The notes under the pieces are model-generated. The model was not told the origin of the DNA, ran no database searches, and saw only the letters and a list, made by a program, of their open reading frames with translations. A program made the translations under genes and the position numbers. A DNA stretch of 64,000 nt from Pedobacter steynii. Lineage in GTDB: Bacteria > Bacteroidota > Bacteroidia > Sphingobacteriales > Sphingobacteriaceae. This document shows positions 8,171 to 16,663 of the stretch, in pieces. Every line of letters begins with the position of its first letter. The stretch's first letter is position 1. The stretch is taken from contig NZ_FNGY01000001.1 of the NCBI RefSeq assembly GCF_900103665.1, positions 186,001 through 250,000 of the forward strand, read 5' to 3'.

Positions 8171-9640
8171 ATGGCAATAGGATTTACCCCGAAATATGTA
8201 GAAGAGATTCCCTTAAACGCTGGAGAGGGGCAAGCCTTTCTGGTTCGCAGTGTTGAAGCAGTACATCAATTAGGCTGGAAGATCTTCCAGCTTAGTGAAT
8301 CAGGAGTGATTGCTCATACGGATAATGGTCCTTTCTACGGGGATTCAGAGTTAAGGGTAACGGTTGAAGAAGAAACTGTGCGCATTGAAAGTTCCTCTTT
8401 GGGAAGCGAAATGGTAGATTGGGGAAGAAATAAAAAAAACGTGGATCAGTTTTTGGCTGTTTACAATGAATTGAAACCTCTTTCTGCAGAAGAACTTTCC
8501 TTTAAGTATGAACTTTTGAAAACTGATTTCGTTGCTCCAGAAGCTGATGTTTTGAAGCTTCCTCCGGCAACAACTGCAGAAAGTATTAAAGAGTTCTTCT
8601 ATATTTTCCGGCCGGTAAATGGGTATGTGGTCACTCCGGTTTTAATGTACCTGAATATCCTCGTTTTCATTATAATGGCCATTGCAGGGGTTAATGTTTT
8701 TGAACCTACTACAGAAAGCCTGCTCAGTTGGGGGGCTAATTTTCGCCCTTTGACCTTAGAAGGACAATCCTGGAGACTGCTGACCAATTGCTTTTTGCAC
8801 ATCGGGGTTTTGCACCTGCTGATGAATATGTATGCATTGGTCTATATCGGCCTTCTTCTGGAACCTTATCTGGGTAAAGTCCGGTTTATTTCTGCTTATC
8901 TGCTCAGTGGCATCACGGCAAGTGTTGCCAGTTTATGGTGGAATGACCTGACGGTGAGCGCGGGTGCCTCAGGTGCAATTTTTGGAATGTATGGGGTATT
9001 CCTTGCGATGTTGACTACGAACCATATCGAAAAAACAGCGCGTAAAGCATTGCTGACAAGTATCATGATCTTCGTTGCGTTCAACCTTTTAAATGGAATC
9101 CGGGGAGGAATAGACAATGCTGCCCATATCGGCGGATTGATTGGCGGATTAATCATTGGTTATGCCTTCCTTCCAGGCTTGAAAAAAGCAGATGATGCCA
9201 GGTTGAAATTTGGAGCAATCGCATTGATGGGCTTGTTGGTATTGACGAGCTCCTTTGTGGTCTATAAACAAATCCCGAATGATTATGGCATTTACGATCG
9301 GAAGTTCGCTGTATTTACGGAGTTAGAGGCTAAAGCATTGGCCGTCTATGAATTGCCAAAAGATGCACCAAAAGAACAATTACTGAAAGGGCTTAAAGAA
9401 GATGGCCGGGACAACTGGCAGAAAAGTTTAAATATCATTAAGGAACTGGATGAATTGAACCTTCCTGAAGTGTTTCATGAACGGAATGTGATGCTTAAAA
9501 AATATTGTGAACTCAGGATTAAAAGCTATGATCTCGCGTATAAAGCTATAGCTGAAAATACGGAAAAGTATAAAGATGAAATGCTGGGTTATAATGTAGA
9601 AATACAAAACCTCCTGAATGAACTGACCGCTCAGAAATAA
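8171..9640 (+). CDS. rhomboid family intramembrane serine protease with N- and C-terminal extensions
   Basis: A 489-residue protein. The core rhomboid domain spans residues ~155-340 with the oxyanion/fold motif HIGVLHLLMNM, catalytic serine in GASGAIFG (Ser267) and catalytic histidine in NAAHIGG (His319). An N-terminal soluble domain of about 130 residues and a charged C-terminal region of about 140 residues flank it, a layout seen in Bacteroidota. It would cleave membrane-spanning substrates within the inner membrane; its substrate is not evident from neighbours. Confidence 0.92.
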   Translation: MAIGFTPKYVEEIPLNAGEGQAFLVRSVEAVHQLGWKIFQLSESGVIAHTDNGPFYGDSELRVTVEEETVRIESSSLGSEMVDWGRNKKNVDQFLAVYNELKPLSAEELSFKYELLKTDFVAPEADVLKLPPATTAESIKEFFYIFRPVNGYVVTPVLMYLNILVFIIMAIAGVNVFEPTTESLLSWGANFRPLTLEGQSWRLLTNCFLHIGVLHLLMNMYALVYIGLLLEPYLGKVRFISAYLLSGITASVASLWWNDLTVSAGASGAIFGMYGVFLAMLTTNHIEKTARKALLTSIMIFVAFNLLNGIRGGIDNAAHIGGLIGGLIIGYAFLPGLKKADDARLKFGAIALMGLLVLTSSFVVYKQIPNDYGIYDRKFAVFTELEAKALAVYELPKDAPKEQLLKGLKEDGRDNWQKSLNIIKELDELNLPEVFHERNVMLKKYCELRIKSYDLAYKAIAENTEKYKDEMLGYNVEIQNLLNELTAQK

Positions 9641-9642
9641 AA

Positions 9643-10375
9643 TCAAAAGGAGGGAACGGAAATCGACCTCAAATGTCTGGTCAGGCTCTGCAGGTTCCTG
9701 ATTGCATCACCTATGGTGTTGTTAAAATAGACATATACTGTTTTTCCTTCCTCATTCCAGTCTTTGATATAACCGGCATATTCCATCAGAAAATCATCGG
9801 TATAAGTGCCTTTGTAATCTCCCTCTGGTCCATGAAAACGAAGGTATACAAAATCCTGTTCCTGCTCAATCATTGGAGTTGCAGAACCTGGTTTATCATG
9901 AAGTACGAGCGAAATCCTGAATTTACGCATCAAATCGTAGGTGTTTTCCTGATACCAGGAAGGATGACGGAACTCTAAAGCGATTTTCCACTGTTCTTCC
10001 CGATCGCCAAGCCGGATATGATGGAGCAGTTGCGTCAGTTGATGCAGCTGATCACTTCTGAGGCTGGGGGGGAACTGAAGCAGCAGGCAGCCTTTCAAAT
10101 TCGAGATCTTTACGATGGGTGATCTCTCTCCAGAGCTTAAAGGTAAACAGGAAATCTTCCGGAACACTGTCTGCCCATTTTTGTACGGTGGATGCCATCG
10201 GGATCTTATAAAAAGAACTGTTAATTTCTATGCTGTTGAATAAAGTTCCGTAAAAGGTTAACCGGCTTTTATCACGGAATTCTGTAGGGTAGTGTTGCTT
10301 ATTGGGAAAGGGAAGGAGCAGGCCGCTGGTCCCTGAGAAATAACGGCGCTGATGAGGAATTCCTGTTGCTTTCAT
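9643..10375 (-). pseudogene. DUF72 family protein, broken by an internal deletion with frameshift
   Basis: The N-terminal half (10375 down to about 10110) reads as DUF72: GTSGLLLPFPNKQHYP, NSIEINSSFYKIP, then FTFKLWREITHRKDLEF. The next family segment, KGCLLLQFPPSLRSDQLHQL, follows at once but in another frame and continues to the stop at 9643-9645. In intact DUF72 proteins about 20 residues separate LEF from KKGCLL, so the junction near 10110-10125 is a deletion that also shifted the frame. Two open frames remain (107 and 174 codons), neither a full protein. DUF72 proteins are TIM-barrel-like and of unknown function. Confidence 0.82.
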
Positions 10376-10434
10376 ATGATATAGAACAGTTGAAGAGTAG
10401 ATTGGGTTTTAAACATTGTTTTGCAATAAATGTT

Positions 10435-10442
10435 TAATTTTG
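10435..10442 (+). promoter_or_regulatory. -7 promoter box of the bestrophin gene, very close to the ATG
   Basis: TAATTTTG matches TAnnTTTG exactly and ends 5 nt before the ATG at 10448. A TTG at 10416-10418 (16-bp spacer) may serve as -33 element. Transcription would start on or next to the initiation codon, giving a leaderless message. Confidence 0.55.
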
Positions 10443-10447
10443 GGACC

Positions 10448-11368
10448 ATGATCCAAAGGAAAAACGAACATTGGTTTAGCATGCTTTTTATATGGAAAGG
10501 CTCTGTCTTACCACAACTCCTTCCAAGGTTGCTCATGCTGTTTCTGATGTCGGTGGGAATTGTATGGCTTAAGGGGACGTTGTTTCATTTCAAAATTCCG
10601 CTGAGCCCGGCGCCATTTACCCTTTTTGGGATCGCATTGGCCTTATTTCTCGGTTTCAGAAACAATGCGAGCTATGATCGCTTCTGGGAAGCACGTAAGC
10701 TCTGGGGAGCCTTGTTAAACGATACCCGCTCGCTTGCCAGACAAGCCATCACCTTTAGCGGCTATCACCGGGATGGTAAAGAGGTGGATACCTTTCTTCG
10801 CTACCTGATTGCTTTTACCTATGCTTTAAAACATCAGTTAAGGGGAACAGATTCGGGCGAAGACCTCAGGGAAAGGCTCGATCCAACACTTGCAAAAAGA
10901 TTAAGCACAGCGATATATAAACCGATTATGCTGATGAAGGAAATGGGACTTTGGGTTCAACAGGCTAAGGAAAGCGGAAAAATTGATACCATCCTTCAGA
11001 CGGCATTCGATGAAAATCTGAATAAACTATCGGATATTGTAGGAGGTTGTGAGCGAATTGCTTCCACACCAATTCCTTATACTTATCATATCCTGCTGCA
11101 TCGTACGGTTTATATTTATTGCTTTCTGCTGCCTTTTGGATTTGTAGACAGCCTCAGCTGGTTCACCCCTTTCATCGTTATTTTTATCGCCTATACTTTT
11201 GTAGCACTCGAAGCAATTGCAGATGAAATAGAAGAACCTTTTGGGACAGCACCCAATGATCTGGCTTTAAATGCAATGACACAAATGATTGAAACGACTT
11301 TGCTGGAAATGGGAGGGAAACACCTTCCTGATTATGGGAAAAAGAGTATCGATGAGATCCTTGATTAG
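10448..11368 (+). CDS. bestrophin family ion channel (UPF0187)
   Basis: A 306-residue membrane protein. The start at 10448 (MIQRKNEHWF) matches family N-termini; an upstream ATG at 10430 lies within the promoter. Family features are LFWKG-like MLFIWKGSVLPQLLPRLL, then FRNNASYDRFWEARKLWGALLNDTRSLARQ, and the late motif EAIADEIEEPFGTAPNDLALNAM. Bacterial bestrophins form pentameric anion or cation channels in the inner membrane. No neighbour suggests a specific role. Confidence 0.93.
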   Translation: MIQRKNEHWFSMLFIWKGSVLPQLLPRLLMLFLMSVGIVWLKGTLFHFKIPLSPAPFTLFGIALALFLGFRNNASYDRFWEARKLWGALLNDTRSLARQAITFSGYHRDGKEVDTFLRYLIAFTYALKHQLRGTDSGEDLRERLDPTLAKRLSTAIYKPIMLMKEMGLWVQQAKESGKIDTILQTAFDENLNKLSDIVGGCERIASTPIPYTYHILLHRTVYIYCFLLPFGFVDSLSWFTPFIVIFIAYTFVALEAIADEIEEPFGTAPNDLALNAMTQMIETTLLEMGGKHLPDYGKKSIDEILD

Positions 11369-11429
11369 GTTAGCCTTCTGCAGGTTGGATGATCACAATG
11401 CGTATAAACTAGATTCTACTTTAGGTGGA

Positions 11430-11736
11430 TCAGAGAACCGCAGCCAGACTTCCGGTAATGATCCCTCCTGCAACTTCCGCCAGAAGGTACAGGGCGGTGA
11501 AACCAAGAACAAGCTTTAGCTTCTTTTTGGTTTTTCCTGAGGCAGAGAGGGGGATGGAAGTCATTGGCGATGAACAAAGTAAATACAGCGATGATTAGTT
11601 CATTAACAAAAAATCTTTTCAATAGTTCAGGCATTTTACTATCCTGGTTTATCTCCTCCCCATTAATATTATACTTAGATTGTGCACATCCGGAGAAAGG
11701 TAAAGCAAGAAGAAATAATAGGCAGGCTATTCTCAT
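11430..11736 (-). pseudogene. small lipoprotein/membrane gene with a probable frameshift
   Basis: The start at 11736 gives a convincing lipoprotein signal (CLLFLLALPFSGC) followed by a short linker and a hydrophobic helix (FFVNELIIAVFTLFIAND). The frame then becomes Cys/His/Arg-rich and unlike a protein. A one-base shift near 11550 instead yields SASGKTKKKLKLVLGFTALY and LAEVAGGIITGSLAAVL, with a stop at 11430-11432, a plausible second membrane helix. I read this as a small two-helix envelope protein broken by a frameshift. If the shift is a sequencing error the gene is intact. Confidence 0.5.
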
Positions 11737-11838
11737 GTGAAATGTTTTTTAAGGGCATTAAGTTTTTATACCGGCAGAAAAACACTTATAATAGGAATGA
11801 TATAATTAGCGTTAGTTATTTAAAATAGAGCATTATCA

Positions 11839-12831
11839 ATGAAAAAATGTTTACCCCTGTTCCTTTTTGTGATTATTTTCCCTGGCCTGGCCATTTGTCA
11901 GGATGTCTTTAAGGGAGGATCAAAAGAGAAGTTTGAAGAGTCGAGAAAAAAGATTGAAGCAGGAATAACCGAAAAGGAAAAAGATAAATTGGAGGTCGCC
12001 ATGCGGGTCCTGGCTCTTTCTGTGATTTATGAAAGGGGAGATGAGTCTGCAAATAGAAAGCGATCTTTTGATGAGGTGGTACGAAAAAGAGTGAATGGGA
12101 AATCTCTGTCTGAGGTGTTCAGCATGGCTGAAAACTTTGTGAAACAAGACCATCAGCGGAGAATAGAGAAAATGGAAGCAGAGGTAAAAGTAGAAGAGCT
12201 TAAAAAGCAGAAAACAGGTCAGCTAAAAGCCAGGTTAAATGTATTACAGGCGAAACCCCTAAAAGCAGATCTTGTGAATGGTCAGCTGATCATCTATTGT
12301 GCTTTTACCAATCAGGGCGACCGGGCAATCCTTAATTATACCACTGTAATCGGGTATTCTTCTACGGAGGATGAGAATGATGGCTGGAGTTGCAGCAAAG
12401 GATCTTCCGGCACAGACATCTTTAAGGCTCAGGAGACAAAAATATTTAGTTGCAGCTATCCCTTTGAGGCGGCTAAGAAAAATTCTACTGCTATAAAATG
12501 GGATAAGATGACTTTCCCTATCAAAGATTTTTCCGCCTATAATCTGGTGATGGATTGTTATACCGAAAAGCTGGAGATTGCCGGAACAAGTTATGCTTTG
12601 GGCAATAATGAATTTACAAAAGAAGAAGAGCGGGCTTTGATAAAAAGCAAACTGGAATTGGATAAACTAAAGGCTGAGCAGGTCAGCCTTGATGATTTTA
12701 TGATGGTCAGGAAGAAAATAAAACAGGACTATTTGAAGTCAGGAAAGGTCTGGCGTAAGAATTGGCAAACGGCCTTTACATTAGCAACACTGGAGAATCA
12801 GCCAGCTGTTTTCAAACTTTTCTTCCTTTAA
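11839..12831 (+). CDS. exported hypothetical protein
   Basis: A 330-residue protein with a signal peptide (MKKCLPLFLFVIIFPGLAIC). A lysine- and glutamate-rich region with coiled-coil character (residues ~30-135) leads to a beta-rich domain (residues ~135-255) with four cysteines that could form disulfides (DGWSCSKGS, IFSCSYPF, VMDCYTE). A short helical tail (KLKAEQVSLDDFMMVRKKI) ends the protein. I do not recognise the family. The last 51 bp overlap the convergent DUF1963 gene, so the final ~16 residues may not be original. Confidence 0.65.
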   Translation: MKKCLPLFLFVIIFPGLAICQDVFKGGSKEKFEESRKKIEAGITEKEKDKLEVAMRVLALSVIYERGDESANRKRSFDEVVRKRVNGKSLSEVFSMAENFVKQDHQRRIEKMEAEVKVEELKKQKTGQLKARLNVLQAKPLKADLVNGQLIIYCAFTNQGDRAILNYTTVIGYSSTEDENDGWSCSKGSSGTDIFKAQETKIFSCSYPFEAAKKNSTAIKWDKMTFPIKDFSAYNLVMDCYTEKLEIAGTSYALGNNEFTKEEERALIKSKLELDKLKAEQVSLDDFMMVRKKIKQDYLKSGKVWRKNWQTAFTLATLENQPAVFKLFFL

Positions 12832-13635
12832 ATCTGTTTCTTTAATCCAGAAGTATAACCTACCCGAATCGCCCCACATCATTCCGCATTCCTCCTCATT
12901 GCTGTCTATCTGCAATAGTAAATTCCAGTTCCCGGAATTGTCTTTTAAGGCCTGCGCTTTGGGATCTTCATAAGCGGTGGCATCACCACAATAGAATCCA
13001 TTGCTGACAAGTTCACACTCATATTCCATTCCTCCCTGAATGTTGTTGGAATGTCCCAGTACTTTATTGACGTTTCCTTCATGGAGATCTTCATTCAGGT
13101 TATAGTAACTGTCGTACTCTTCATCACTTAAATTAACCTCTTCCATGAGGCTGCTTTGGTAGTCAGGTACGTCGTAGGCGGCGCTATAAGTCATGGAGGC
13201 AGCATTAAAGAAGGCCCAGTCTTCCAGAAGTTCTGGCTTTTCTTTTCTCTCCAGGGTACTGACAGCTCCTTTGTAATAGTATACCTTTGATTTTTCTTTA
13301 TCCTCCGGATCATAGCCCCAGGTTTCCTGACTGGAATCGTAAAAAAAGTAGAGCATTCCTGTAGCCGGGAGTTTATTCTCCAGATCTAAATGATGCAGCT
13401 CTGTGAGGTTGATCTGTGCAATAAAAGACATTGGAATGCTTTCGGCTGTAAACCAGTTCATGTTTGTCGGTAAATCAGGTAATCCTCCGATTTTGGATTG
13501 CCCTAAAGGGATGTGTTCCTCGTTTTTTTTATTTAAAGTAATATGAATGCCGTTTTTTATTTTTGGGGCTGCAATTTCCCAGATCCTGGATAGGTGATTT
13601 TCTTCAAATAACTGCTTTAACTGTTCTTTATTCAT
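12781..13635 (-). CDS. DUF1963 (YwqG-like) family protein
   Basis: A 284-residue cytoplasmic protein. The start at 13635 (MNKEQLKQLFEEN) is preceded by AAAAG; a longer in-frame start at 13794 adds an improbable leader. DUF1963 hallmarks are QSKIGGLPDLPTNMNWF, then MSFIAQINLTEL, GMLYFFYDSS, and the C-terminal LLQIDS...MMWGDSGRLYFWI and WLILQCC. The family is of unknown function and widespread. It ends inside the convergent upstream gene (51-bp overlap), and its ending agrees with family ends, so the overlap is more likely due to its neighbour. Confidence 0.9.
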   Translation of the reverse strand: MNKEQLKQLFEENHLSRIWEIAAPKIKNGIHITLNKKNEEHIPLGQSKIGGLPDLPTNMNWFTAESIPMSFIAQINLTELHHLDLENKLPATGMLYFFYDSSQETWGYDPEDKEKSKVYYYKGAVSTLERKEKPELLEDWAFFNAASMTYSAAYDVPDYQSSLMEEVNLSDEEYDSYYNLNEDLHEGNVNKVLGHSNNIQGGMEYECELVSNGFYCGDATAYEDPKAQALKDNSGNWNLLLQIDSNEEECGMMWGDSGRLYFWIKETDLKEEKFENSWLILQCC

Positions 13636-13851
13636 CTTTTGGCTGATTGGTCTACTCAGAATAAATTTATGTAATTTAATCTGTAAAAAAGGTATGTATA
13701 AACCGATAAAAAGTTTCCGTGTAGATCGCGTTCCAAAATGGAATAGGGGAAGGAAAGGCTGACTGGCCGTAGTGAAATTAACGTACCGAAGCAAATGAAA
13801 TGCTTCGGTACTAAAATAAAGATGACCTGGATCAGGCCTATAAGTAAAATT

Positions 13852-14526
13852 TTACGCCTCAGTAACTGCGGTGCTTGATTTTATTTTTAAGTTCTTGAAT
13901 TGGTATTCAGAAATGATGTGTTTCTTTTCACTGATCTGAGTAAACTCGAATTGTTGCTCTTCCTGCAGGGAAAGGTAAGCTTCTTTGGCTTTTAGGTAAG
14001 CACAACGGTACAATTCGCCTCCATTTTGTAGTTTACCGCTTTTTTCATGCTGATAAGCTGCTTTGTATTCGCTCAGTTTATCTTGAAACATGCGTTCTAC
14101 TCTTCCTAAAGTTGTGGTTTTTGCACTGAATAACAATTCCCAGTCATCATAACCGCCATCTCTTGCAGTGCTTAAATTTAAGGTGAGTGTTTTACTTTTG
14201 CCTTCATTAGAAGAACCGATTTTGATTAAACCACCTCTCCTTGATCCGGAGATGTAGATATAACCTGGTTTTAGTTCTCTTAGGGCAGCAGCAATTTTAG
14301 TCGTATCGCATTGTGGACAAAAGCCTCCGATAGTTTTTAAGGTGTGTGTGTCATTTTCGCTGCAGTTAGCTGTGTTACAGGCGATCACCTTGTCCGCTTC
14401 AGTCATACTTTTCTGTAGATCTTCTGTAATGTCTCCCCCCTCGGCATCGAACAATAGTTCTGATGAGATCTTGTGCTTCTTTAGAAAGGTTTCCTGTTCC
14501 TTTGTTAATAGGTGCTTAATTGTCAT
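13852..14526 (-). CDS. GIY-YIG / T5orf172-like nuclease family protein with Cys motif
   Basis: A 224-residue protein. ATG at 14526 is preferred to a TTG six bases upstream. Residues ~45-80 contain CNTANC and CPQC, a possible zinc site. Residues ~90-190 resemble the GIY-YIG-like T5orf172/MUG113 fold: GYIYISGSRRGGLIKIGSS, an Arg in the following helix, DWELLFSAKTTTLGRVERMF and a late GGELYRC. GIY-YIG nucleases cut DNA with a Tyr/Arg/Glu site. It faces TerD across a 280-bp AT-rich intergenic region. The specific role is unknown. Confidence 0.7.
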   Translation of the reverse strand: MTIKHLLTKEQETFLKKHKISSELLFDAEGGDITEDLQKSMTEADKVIACNTANCSENDTHTLKTIGGFCPQCDTTKIAAALRELKPGYIYISGSRRGGLIKIGSSNEGKSKTLTLNLSTARDGGYDDWELLFSAKTTTLGRVERMFQDKLSEYKAAYQHEKSGKLQNGGELYRCAYLKAKEAYLSLQEEQQFEFTQISEKKHIISEYQFKNLKIKSSTAVTEA

Positions 14527-14529
14527 TTC

Positions 14530-14537
14530 CAAAATTA
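14530..14537 (-). promoter_or_regulatory. -7 promoter box of the GIY-YIG-like gene, next to the ATG
   Basis: On the minus strand TAATTTTG matches TAnnTTTG and ends 3 nt before the ATG at 14526. A TTTA at about 14555-14558 gives a -33 element at an 18-bp spacer. The message would be leaderless or nearly so. Confidence 0.55.
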
Positions 14538-14809
14538 GTCATATTTATTGGCTTTAAATTGATTTAGCTTAATCGGGTTTTATTTGGACAATTAATTATT
14601 ATTATGCATTTTTATTATCATGTTGAAATATTTTTTGTGATTATTGATTAAGTATGTTATTAATTACGTAATAATGGAGCCGTCGATATTTTTTTGGTAC
14701 TGTTTTAAAATAGCATAACAGATTTGTTATAAAATAATTTGAGCTGGTATTGTTTATGTAAAATAATGTGCCAATATTTGAGAGTAAAGCAAAAAACAAA
14801 TCAATACAT

Positions 14810-15358
14810 ATGGCTATTAACTTACAAAAAGGGCAGAGGGAGAATTTAAATGCCCCAAAATTTACTGTTGGACTTGGATGGGATACGAATAGTTCAAACG
14901 GGCATGATTTCGATTTGGACGCTTCAGTTTTTATGCTTGGCGAGGATAAAAGGCTGGTTTCAGATGGACACTTTATCTTTTACAACAACTTGAATTCTCC
15001 GGATGGCGCAGTAGAACATACCGGTGATAACCTTACAGGTGCAGGGGATGGGGATGATGAATCTATTAAAGTTGACCTTACTAAAGCCGATGCCAAAGTT
15101 TCAGAACTATGTATTGTAGTAACGATACATGAAGCACAGGCCCGCAAACAGAATTTCGGTCAGGTGAAGAATTCATTTGTCCGCATTATTGATCAGAATG
15201 GTGTTGAACTAATGAAGTATGAGCTGGAGGAAGATTTTTCTATTGAGACTGCTGTAGAGTTTGGCCGGATTTACCGCAGAAACGGAGAGTGGAAATTTGA
15301 AGCGGTAGGTGTGGGGATGAATGGTGGATTACAAGACTATCTGAATAAATACCAGTAA
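14810..15358 (+). CDS. TerD family calcium-binding stress protein
   Basis: A 182-residue TerD-domain protein. The start at 14810 (MAINLQKGQRENL) matches family N-termini; an in-frame ATG at 14768 would add 14 unrelated residues. The Ca2+-binding acidic motifs are complete: GLGWD, DFDLDASVFML, GDNLTGAGDGDDE, and the C-terminal GRIYRRNGEWKF typical of TerD/TerE. The family occurs in tellurite-resistance, phage-inhibition and general stress clusters, but no other ter genes (terC, terB, terZ) are nearby. A strong hairpin terminator follows. Confidence 0.93.
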   Translation: MAINLQKGQRENLNAPKFTVGLGWDTNSSNGHDFDLDASVFMLGEDKRLVSDGHFIFYNNLNSPDGAVEHTGDNLTGAGDGDDESIKVDLTKADAKVSELCIVVTIHEAQARKQNFGQVKNSFVRIIDQNGVELMKYELEEDFSIETAVEFGRIYRRNGEWKFEAVGVGMNGGLQDYLNKYQ

Positions 15359-15375
15359 TCATTCTGGAAATAGAT

Positions 15376-15423
15376 AAAAGGCTGTCCGTTTTTGGAGTAT
15401 ACTTCATTTCGGGACAGCCTTTT
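15376..15423. terminator. bidirectional terminator between terD and the DUF1634 operon
   Basis: Arms AAAAGGCTGTCC (15376-15387) and GGACAGCCTTTT (15412-15423) are perfectly complementary over 12 bp with a 24-nt loop. A-rich and T-rich ends allow it to work for terD on the plus strand and for the convergent operon ending at 15426. Confidence 0.85.
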
Positions 15424-15425
15424 CG

Positions 15426-15821
15426 TTAAATCTTTAATCCGCCGAACATACTAAATAAGATGATCGATAGTACAAGAAGCGTGATTGCCACATAAAGCTT
15501 ATCTTTCTCGAATACAAAGGCCACAAGAGAAAAACCAATCCTCAGAATGGGTGTGGCAATCAAAATAACAACACCAAGTTGTATAATCTCTTTGGCACTT
15601 CCCTGGCCGAGGCCTTTTAAAATACCGGTTAAACTCGTATAACCTGCAGGTTCTCCATTAAAAACGGCATAATGGGGGATACCTGATCCATGTTGATATA
15701 AATACCAGATCCCACCAATGATTGCTACTATTCCTGAGATCAGAACCCCATATCGTAAAACCTGACCGATGAGCTGCTGCATGTCATAGTCGGTCACTTT
15801 TTTTATCTTTTCCAGATTCAT
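15426..15821 (-). CDS. DUF1634 family membrane protein
   Basis: A 131-residue protein with three membrane segments (residues ~20-42, ~82-102 and ~108-128) and a glycine-rich middle. DUF1634 genes are habitually linked to TauE/SafE permeases, as here: its start is 4 bp after the permease stop, so it is the third gene of the GntR-permease operon and probably an accessory subunit of that permease. Confidence 0.85.
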   Translation of the reverse strand: MNLEKIKKVTDYDMQQLIGQVLRYGVLISGIVAIIGGIWYLYQHGSGIPHYAVFNGEPAGYTSLTGILKGLGQGSAKEIIQLGVVILIATPILRIGFSLVAFVFEKDKLYVAITLLVLSIILFSMFGGLKI

Positions 15822-15825
15822 TTTG

Positions 15826-16659
15826 TTAAAATTTATGATGAATGCCGTTGTAAATCATGTTAATTGCTATTAAAGTAATGGCAGTACAAAAGATAATCTT
15901 CAGCCATTTTACGTTAATTCTCATGAGCAGTTTAGAACCGGTAAAAGCACCTGCAAGTACACCAATGATCACTGGAAAGGCAATTCCCGGATCTATGTAT
16001 CCCCTTTGCAGATAAACTACAGCACTGGCGGCCGCAGTTACGCCAACCATAAAATTGCTGGTGGTGGTACTTACCCGAAAGGGGACCCGCATGGCACTGT
16101 CCATGGCAAGTACTTTGAGTGCACCTGAACCAATCCCCAATAAACCGGAAAGCACTCCTGCAACGGTCATGATGGAAAATCCACCTGCAACATTCTTTAG
16201 TTTATATTCAACGATACCCTCTTTGGTCGGATAGCTACTGTTCAATTTTAAAGTGTAAGAAAGTTTGCTGCCCTCAGTCAGCGCATTTTCATGTTTTTTT
16301 CGCAGTGTCATGGCTGCGGAGAAAATAAGCATGACACCAAACAGGATGGCCACGATATTTACTGGTGTGTAAATCGCCAGGATAGCACCAATTACGGCCC
16401 CCGAGGTGGTTGCAATTTCCAGGAACATCCCAAGCCTGATATTTGTGATCCCTTCTTTTACATAGGCACTGGCGGAACCTGAAGAGGTGGCTATCGAAGC
16501 CACCAATGCCGCACCAATTGCATAACGGATGTCTACATGGAAGCCTAGTGTTAAAAGAGGGATGATGACCACACCTCCACCCAGGCCTGTTAACGAACCT
16601 GCAAGGCCGGCAAGATAAGCACCCATTAAAAGGATGAGGGTAAAGAATAAAATATTCAT
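15826..16659 (-). CDS. TauE/SafE family sulfite/anion permease
   Basis: A 277-residue inner-membrane protein with about eight helices arranged as two homologous halves. The first half opens with the family signature GLAGSLTGLGGGVVIIPLLT and the second with GVLSGLLGIGSGALKV; both glycine-rich half-repeat motifs are intact. TauE/SafE proteins move sulfite, organosulfonates or related small anions. It lies in a compact operon with a GntR regulator upstream (4-bp gap) and a DUF1634 protein downstream (4-bp gap). The substrate is not visible from the sequence. Confidence 0.9.
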   Translation of the reverse strand: MNILFFTLILLMGAYLAGLAGSLTGLGGGVVIIPLLTLGFHVDIRYAIGAALVASIATSSGSASAYVKEGITNIRLGMFLEIATTSGAVIGAILAIYTPVNIVAILFGVMLIFSAAMTLRKKHENALTEGSKLSYTLKLNSSYPTKEGIVEYKLKNVAGGFSIMTVAGVLSGLLGIGSGALKVLAMDSAMRVPFRVSTTTSNFMVGVTAAASAVVYLQRGYIDPGIAFPVIIGVLAGAFTGSKLLMRINVKWLKIIFCTAITLIAINMIYNGIHHKF

Positions 16660-16663
16660 GATG

